From positions 1 through 45,592 of the forward strand of contig CAMDLG010000003.1 of NCBI GenBank assembly GCA_945901565.1: a stretch of DNA of 45,592 bases, read 5' to 3'. Positions within the stretch are counted from its first letter, which is position 1. The number at the start of each line of letters is the position of its first letter. The position numbers were made by a program, and so were the translations under genes. This document shows, piece by piece, positions 41,649-45,592 of the stretch. This stretch comes from Bifidobacterium breve. Lineage in GTDB: Bacteria; Actinomycetota; Thermoleophilia; Solirubrobacterales; Solirubrobacteraceae. Under the pieces are notes generated by a model. That model did no database searches. It was not told where the DNA came from and saw only the letters and a list, made by a program, of their open reading frames with translations.

Positions 41649-41664
41649 CCGGTCTGCGCTTCGC

Positions 41665-41692
41665 ATACTACCCACTTCATCCCACATTGCAA
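41665..41692 (-). promoter_or_regulatory. mraZ/dcw operon promoter
   Basis: On the minus strand TTGCAA (41687-41692) and TAGTAT (41665-41670) are 16 bp apart. The start point should be near 41658, giving a leader of about 84 nt. Two MraZ-type boxes fill the spacer. Confidence 0.55.
41670..41684 (-). promoter_or_regulatory. MraZ operator: two TGGGN boxes at 10-bp period
   Basis: TGGGA (41680-41684) and TGGGT (41670-41674) on the minus strand are separated by 5 bp, the spacing known for MraZ binding. They lie between -35 and -10. A further TGGGA is at 41711-41715, 31 bp from the first box, on the same strand. Binding would block RNA polymerase directly. Confidence 0.6.
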
Positions 41693-41736
41693 CCCCTGTC
41701 TAACATTTTTTCCCACGAAGCCATTCCAGCGCTCCC

Positions 41737-41751
41737 CGGGGCAACACCCCG
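41737..41751 (-). terminator. weak hairpin after tadC, possible end of the tad transcript
   Basis: CGGGG and CCCCG arms (5 bp) with a 5-nt loop lie 45-59 nt after the tadC stop and upstream of the mraZ promoter. No T run follows, so any termination would be factor-dependent or weak. Confidence 0.25.
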
Positions 41752-41795
41752 AAATCTCCGTTTAGACTGTTTTTACGGCTTCTCAGGGGTGCATG

Positions 41796-42644
41796 TCAGC
41801 CGCCAGAAAGGCCCGCAATCATTCCTGCGGCGATGCAAAGAATTGCTGCAGGAACCAGCAGAAGCGCGACAATTAGCTGGATCTTGGGCGCTGCGCCTTG
41901 TGCCCGTTCAGTGATCCGCCGCTGGTTATCTAAGCGCACACCGGCGGCCAAGGAAGCCAGCGCAGGCTCCAACCGCGCACCGTTCCGGTCGGCTCTACGA
42001 ATCGCAGCGGCTAACGATGCAACCTCTGGCAGCGCGCAGCGGCGAACAAGATGATCGAGCGCGGCCGCCCTCGACTGGCCCAAAGCCACGCGCGCGTCCA
42101 GCTTCGTAATCTCAAGGGCGAGTGGACCACTTGCGTTGGCGCTGGCAGCCGCGAGAGCTCTCCCCATCGGCAAGCCAGCGCGAACTGCGAGCAGGATTCG
42201 ATCTGCGATCGCCGGTAGCTCGTCCTGTAGTTGCTCGCGGCGCACCCTCGCCCTGCGACGCAGCACTAGGTCGGGCAGCAAGAAACCGCCTACGGGCGCG
42301 GCAGTCACCAGCAGCAGCCAGAACCGTGAGGGAATCAGCAGAACACAGCCGAGCGCTGCGAGCAGAAAGCTGACCGCTAAGAAGCTCTTGACCGCCATCA
42401 CCTGACGCGCATCGAAACCACCTGGAGAACCGGCCGCGTCAATCAGCGCAGCCAAGTCACCCGGAGCGGCAGGTGCGCTGATGCGGCCGGCAAACGATCC
42501 CAAGCCGCTGCGCCACGAAGCCCGAGGATCTTCGCCGGAGCGACGCGCAGAGCCGCGAGCCTTGCCGATTGACAACAGCTGCGCCGCCGCGAGGAACCCG
42601 CTGGCGCTGGCTAGCGCCGCCGCGAGCGGCGCGCCCGTAGTCAC
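41796..42644 (-). CDS. tadC: type II secretion system F-domain protein, TadC-like
   Basis: 282 residues. A hydrophobic N-terminus precedes two central helices near residues 84-112, and the T2SSF domain follows with LLAVRAGLPMGRALAAAS (about 151-168). A last pair of hydrophobic stretches ends LLLVPAAILCIAAGMIAGLSG. It is a polytopic inner-membrane platform component of Tad pilus machines. GTG 42644 overlaps tadB by 4 bp. It is the last gene of the operon here and no Flp prepilin gene follows it. Confidence 0.85.
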   Translation of the reverse strand: MTTGAPLAAALASASGFLAAAQLLSIGKARGSARRSGEDPRASWRSGLGSFAGRISAPAAPGDLAALIDAAGSPGGFDARQVMAVKSFLAVSFLLAALGCVLLIPSRFWLLLVTAAPVGGFLLPDLVLRRRARVRREQLQDELPAIADRILLAVRAGLPMGRALAAASANASGPLALEITKLDARVALGQSRAAALDHLVRRCALPEVASLAAAIRRADRNGARLEPALASLAAGVRLDNQRRITERAQGAAPKIQLIVALLLVPAAILCIAAGMIAGLSGG

Positions 42645-43495
42645 CGCTTCACGCGGGCCACACGACGAACTGCGAATAAGGCGACGAGCTGCATCACTGC
42701 CGCCGCAGCTACCAAAGTGCGTGGCAGAGCTGACTCCAAGATGACCGCAACAGCATCGGGAGCCGCCAGCGCAAAGATCGCGGCGCCGATCAACGGCAGG
42801 GCGATCACGATTCGTGCTGTCAGGCGTGCCTGCGCGCTCGCTGCGCGGGCGTCGCGGCGGGCGCGTGCAGTGCCATCAAGCTGCGCCGCGAGCTGGCGCA
42901 ACAGATCGGCAAGATTGCCGCCGGAGCGGCGCTGCAGTCGAATTGCCGTGACGATCGATTCCCATGGCCCGGGACCGGCGCGCAGCCGCAGCGATTCGAG
43001 TGCGAGATCTGGATTGACACCGAGCGCAATAGAGAGAGCGACTTCGCGGAGCGCAGCTCGTGTCGGGGCGGCAACCGCAGCATCGCTAGCGGCGCCCTCT
43101 ATCGCGACGCTGATTGAGTTTCCGCCGGCCATCAAGTCGGCGATCGCGCGCGCCGCCGCTGCCGCATCGCCTGCCAACCGCGCTCGCCATCGACGTTGAC
43201 GTAAACGAATCAGTGCAGTGGCAGCGAGCGGACCACAGGCCGCCAGCATCAGAGCCGCCGGCAGCCCGAGCAGCGACCAAGCGAGCACGACCGTCACAGC
43301 GATTGTCAGCAGCGTCAGACGGATCTGATCGGTCCGCTGGGCTACGCGGCCGTCAAGCCCTGCGGCGCGAGCCGGAGCCAACAGACTGGCCACGGCGTGG
43401 AGAACCTTGACGCGACCGAGCGCCGCTAATGCTTCCGATCCAAGCAGCGTCGCTAGCCCACCAGCCAACGCCGCCATTACGACCGAGCTACTCAC
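42641..43495 (-). CDS. tadB: type II secretion system F-domain protein, TadB-like
   Basis: 284 residues. Hydrophobic N-terminal segments (about 1-25 and 60-98) are followed by the T2SSF domain with AIADLMAGGNSISVAIEGAA, and by LRLQRRSGGNLADLLRQLA-type residues (LQRRSGGNLADLL near 187-199), typical of TadB. Two helices end the protein. It pairs with TadC in the membrane platform of the Tad pilus. GTG start; 4-bp overlaps with its neighbours on both sides indicate translational coupling. Confidence 0.85.
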   Translation of the reverse strand: MSSSVVMAALAGGLATLLGSEALAALGRVKVLHAVASLLAPARAAGLDGRVAQRTDQIRLTLLTIAVTVVLAWSLLGLPAALMLAACGPLAATALIRLRQRRWRARLAGDAAAAARAIADLMAGGNSISVAIEGAASDAAVAAPTRAALREVALSIALGVNPDLALESLRLRAGPGPWESIVTAIRLQRRSGGNLADLLRQLAAQLDGTARARRDARAASAQARLTARIVIALPLIGAAIFALAAPDAVAVILESALPRTLVAAAAVMQLVALFAVRRVARVKR

Positions 43496-44631
43496 CTCTC
43501 TTCCGCGGTATCGCTATAAAGCGGCTCGCAGACAGTCACACCGTCCACTTCGCTCACTTCGTCGACCCGCGTAACACGACGTTGCCCTCCGTTGCTTCGT
43601 ACCTGGTGGACGACGAGGTCGATCGCAGCCGCTACTTGGGCGCGGATCGCGCGATGCGGTAGCCCGACATCGGCCATCAGCGCCAGCGTCTCGAGCCGCC
43701 TCAATGCCTCGGTCGGTGATCCAGCGTGGATCGTCGTCAGCGACCCATCGTGGCCGGTCGAGAGTGCGCTGAGCATGTCGAGTGCCTCGGCGCCGCGAAC
43801 CTCTCCGACTATCAGCCTGTCTGGGCGCATCCGCAGTGCGTTGCGCACGAGCATTCGAATCGTCACCTCACCGCGACCCTCGATGCTTGCCGGCCTTGTC
43901 TCTAATCGAACTAGATGACTCTGAGCCAATCGGAGTTCAGCCGTGTCCTCAATCGTTATCACGCGCTCGTGATCACCGAACAGCCCAGCAATCGCTGCAA
44001 GCGTGGTCGTCTTGCCGGAGCCGGTGCCACCGCTGATCAAGATGTTGCGACGTTCTGTAACCGCCTTTGCCAGCAGCTCAGTTAGCTGCGGCGACCATGA
44101 ACCAAGCTCAACTAACTGCTCAGCCGTGAATCCACGTGGCCGGAAGCGACGGATCGTCAGCGTAGGCCCGTCGACCGCCAGCGGCGGCAATACAACGTTG
44201 ATCCGCGAGCCGTCGGGCAACCGCGCATCGCAAAGCGGCTCTGCCTCATCGACGCGCCTTCCAGCCGGGGCCAGCATGCGCTCGATAGTTAGGCGGAGAT
44301 CCTCCTCGGACGCAAATTTCAACTCTGTCATCGATAAGCGTCCGCGCCGTTCAACCCAGACCGGTCGAGTGCCGCTAACGAGGATCTCATCGACCTCTGG
44401 GTCACCCAGTAATGGCTGCAACGGTCCTGCACCCATCGCGCGTTGCATGATCCGTTCCGCAATCAGACTGCGGGATTTCATGCTGAGGACCCCCGCACGG
44501 CGATCAACTAGTAGCTCGACGCTCTCGCTCAGCGCTCCCTCGAGCGGTCGCCCCAAGGCCTGCTCGAGCAGCTCTGAGTGGATCTCAGCGGCAATCCGCT
44601 CAATCGCTGCCTGGTCGATCGCGTTGCTCAC
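43492..44631 (-). CDS. tadA: Tad pilus assembly ATPase, TadA/CpaF
   Basis: 379 residues of the VirB11/CpaF secretion ATPase family. Walker [13 protein letters not shown] lies near residue 200. The Asp box [13 protein letters not shown], the Walker B-like [15 protein letters not shown] and the His box [13 protein letters not shown] are all present. It powers pilus extension and possibly retraction. GTG start with 4-bp overlaps to rcpC and tadB. No sign of truncation. Confidence 0.93.
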   Translation of the reverse strand: MSNAIDQAAIERIAAEIHSELLEQALGRPLEGALSESVELLVDRRAGVLSMKSRSLIAERIMQRAMGAGPLQPLLGDPEVDEILVSGTRPVWVERRGRLSMTELKFASEEDLRLTIERMLAPAGRRVDEAEPLCDARLPDGSRINVVLPPLAVDGPTLTIRRFRPRGFTAEQLVELGSWSPQLTELLAKAVTERRNILISGGTGSGKTTTLAAIAGLFGDHERVITIEDTAELRLAQSHLVRLETRPASIEGRGEVTIRMLVRNALRMRPDRLIVGEVRGAEALDMLSALSTGHDGSLTTIHAGSPTEALRRLETLALMADVGLPHRAIRAQVAAAIDLVVHQVRSNGGQRRVTRVDEVSEVDGVTVCEPLYSDTAEER

Positions 44632-45284
44632 CGATTGGCCTCTGGTGGCCGCGGCAGCGCACGTATTTCGCGCGCCGAATTCTGAGCCTCTGCAAGCAAG
44701 ACGGCCTGGCGCAATGTCACGCGGATCGCGACTGAAACGCGTGGAAGGCCAGCACTCGCGCCATCAGCGACGGCCGCCGCGGGCGCCGATTCGATCACTT
44801 CAGCGTCACGCAGCCCGACGCTGGTTGTCGCTGCGCCGGCATCGTTGTCGCGCGTAATCAGCAGATCTACACGGGCTCCGGCCGTTAGCTCCCCTGCCGC
44901 ACCGACGACGATTAGCCTGACTATCCGCTGATTGCTGCTCGCATCAACCAGTGCTCCGGACGCGCCGACGCGGTCGCCCTGAAGAAGATCCGGCTGCAGA
45001 TCGCTGCCGGCCGCAATCGACACTGCGGCGCGGGCGCCGATCACCTGCTCAGCGTCACCAAACGAAAGTCGCGGTGCGAACGAGGCCGGAAGGTTACGGA
45101 TCGCCAGCTTCGATGCGTCGATGCGAGTGCCGCGTGCAATCGGTTCGCTGGCGACGACAACCGGCACCGAGCGGCCGACACGCCGCTCTATCTCAGCTTC
45201 GCGGCTGGCTACCTCGGAGGCAGCCAACGCGGCAAATACCACCGCTAGCCCAGCAAGCAAGATCGCACGGCGGCCACGGTTCAC
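44628..45284 (-). CDS. cpaB: Flp pilus assembly protein RcpC/CpaB (SAF domain)
   Basis: 218 residues. An N-terminal signal/anchor helix (about 7-25) precedes the SAF domain with VVVASEPIARGTRIDASKLAI (about 41-61, quoted in part) and the following RcpC region GARVDLLITRDND. In Tad systems it acts outside the cytoplasmic membrane near the assembly machine, though its role in Gram-positive organisms is less clear. GTG start overlaps the regulator gene stop by 4 bp. Confidence 0.85.
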   Translation of the reverse strand: MNRGRRAILLAGLAVVFAALAASEVASREAEIERRVGRSVPVVVASEPIARGTRIDASKLAIRNLPASFAPRLSFGDAEQVIGARAAVSIAAGSDLQPDLLQGDRVGASGALVDASSNQRIVRLIVVGAAGELTAGARVDLLITRDNDAGAATTSVGLRDAEVIESAPAAAVADGASAGLPRVSVAIRVTLRQAVLLAEAQNSAREIRALPRPPEANR

Positions 45285-45592
45285 GCTGCCAGCGCAATCT
45301 CCTCACGAAGATCGCTCTCGCTGACTAGAGCAGGAGCGTCGACCAGGCGGTAACCGACTCCCCAGACGTTGACCACGTAACGACCACCGTCGGCGCCGAG
45401 TTTGCGTCGAAGCCGGCAAGCGTGCGAGTCGAGCGTGCGAGTCGTACCGACCGTCCTTCGACCCCAGACCGTCCGCAGCAGTTCAGCCTTCGTGAAGACG
45501 CGTGTCGGGTCGGCCGCTAGTACACGAAGCAAAGCGAACTCTTTAGCGCTCAACTCCAAGACCTTGCTGCCGAGCAGCGCCGTCCGTGAAGC
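45281..45592 (-). CDS. winged-helix (OmpR/PhoB-type) regulator, C-terminal part, truncated by window edge
   Basis: 103 residues are visible. The ORF track starts at an internal TTG, but the frame is open to the last base of the window and continues GSKVLELSAKEFALLRVLA, the first strand and helix of an OmpR-type DNA-binding domain. RTLDSHACRLRRKLG is the recognition helix region and GVGYRLVDA the wing. A short tail of about 15 residues ends it. A receiver domain would be expected further right but is not visible, so it could also be a SARP or stand-alone regulator. Coupled by 4 bp to cpaB, it probably controls the tad operon. Confidence 0.8.
   Translation of the reverse strand, partial: ASRTALLGSKVLELSAKEFALLRVLAADPTRVFTKAELLRTVWGRRTVGTTRTLDSHACRLRRKLGADGGRYVVNVWGVGYRLVDAPALVSESDLREEIALAA

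Overview
The window is a GC-rich, gene-dense chromosomal segment that looks like housekeeping DNA. It most likely comes from a deep-branching Actinomycetota, perhaps Thermoleophilia/Solirubrobacterales. The phylum guess rests on several things: a division and cell wall (dcw) cluster without ftsA, a meso-DAP-type MurE (DNPR motif), PASTA-less FtsI, a class I-beta DAHP synthase with an N-terminal ferredoxin-like domain, a Tad pilus operon, many GTG starts with 4-bp overlaps, and TANNNT -10 boxes placed just upstream of start codons. The class is inference only. No tRNA, rRNA, CRISPR array, insertion sequence, phage or attachment site was seen, and no gap between genes exceeds about 225 bp.

Layout, left to right. 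(1) 1-4584, minus strand: a truncated DhaL/FakA-type kinase, rpmB, a one-helix hypothetical, and the riboflavin operon ribD-ribE-ribBA-ribH (transcribed right to left). (2) 4618-9218: a surface-glycan or glycolipid island made of a GT-C membrane glycosyltransferase (minus) facing a plus-strand operon of GT2 glycosyltransferase, methyltransferase and MATE/Wzx-like flippase. (3) 9132-13542, minus: priA-def-fmt-zinc ribbon-rpe. (4) 13616-14110, plus: a bPH2 membrane protein. (5) 14111-21917, minus: rluB-aroH-aroF-tyrA-aroA-cmk-der-metK (aromatic biosynthesis plus translation/ribosome maturation). (6) 21943-22932, plus: rlmN. (7) 22902-28026, minus: ftsZ-gcvH-trpS-MFS-scpA-scpB. (8) 28226-41574, minus: the dcw cluster mraZ-rsmH-ftsL-ftsI-murE-murF-mraY-murD-ftsW-murG-murC-ftsQ. 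(9) 41796-45592, minus: a Tad-type secretion/pilus operon (winged-helix regulator, RcpC/CpaB, TadA, TadB, TadC), entering from beyond the right edge.

How the genes work together: the dcw block holds nearly the whole cytoplasmic peptidoglycan precursor pathway after UDP-MurNAc (murC, D, E, F, mraY, murG), the septal synthase pair FtsW/FtsI with FtsL/FtsQ, and FtsZ. No murB, ddl, ftsA, sepF or ylmE is in the stretch. The aro block makes prephenate-derived tyrosine and EPSP. The rib block is the complete path from GTP plus ribulose-5-P to riboflavin, apart from the phosphatase step.

The main regulatory observations are: (a) a promoter for mraZ whose -35/-10 spacer contains two TGGGN boxes at 10-bp period, the known MraZ operator pattern; (b) about a dozen genes with a TANNNT hexamer 6-9 nt before the start codon, which suggests widespread leaderless transcription and fixes several starts; (c) a hairpin, an inverted repeat and a likely promoter between ftsQ and ftsZ. 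I did not find a clearly new multi-gene system. The more unusual items are overlap architectures, small uncharacterised proteins and the regulatory layout, all listed under findings.
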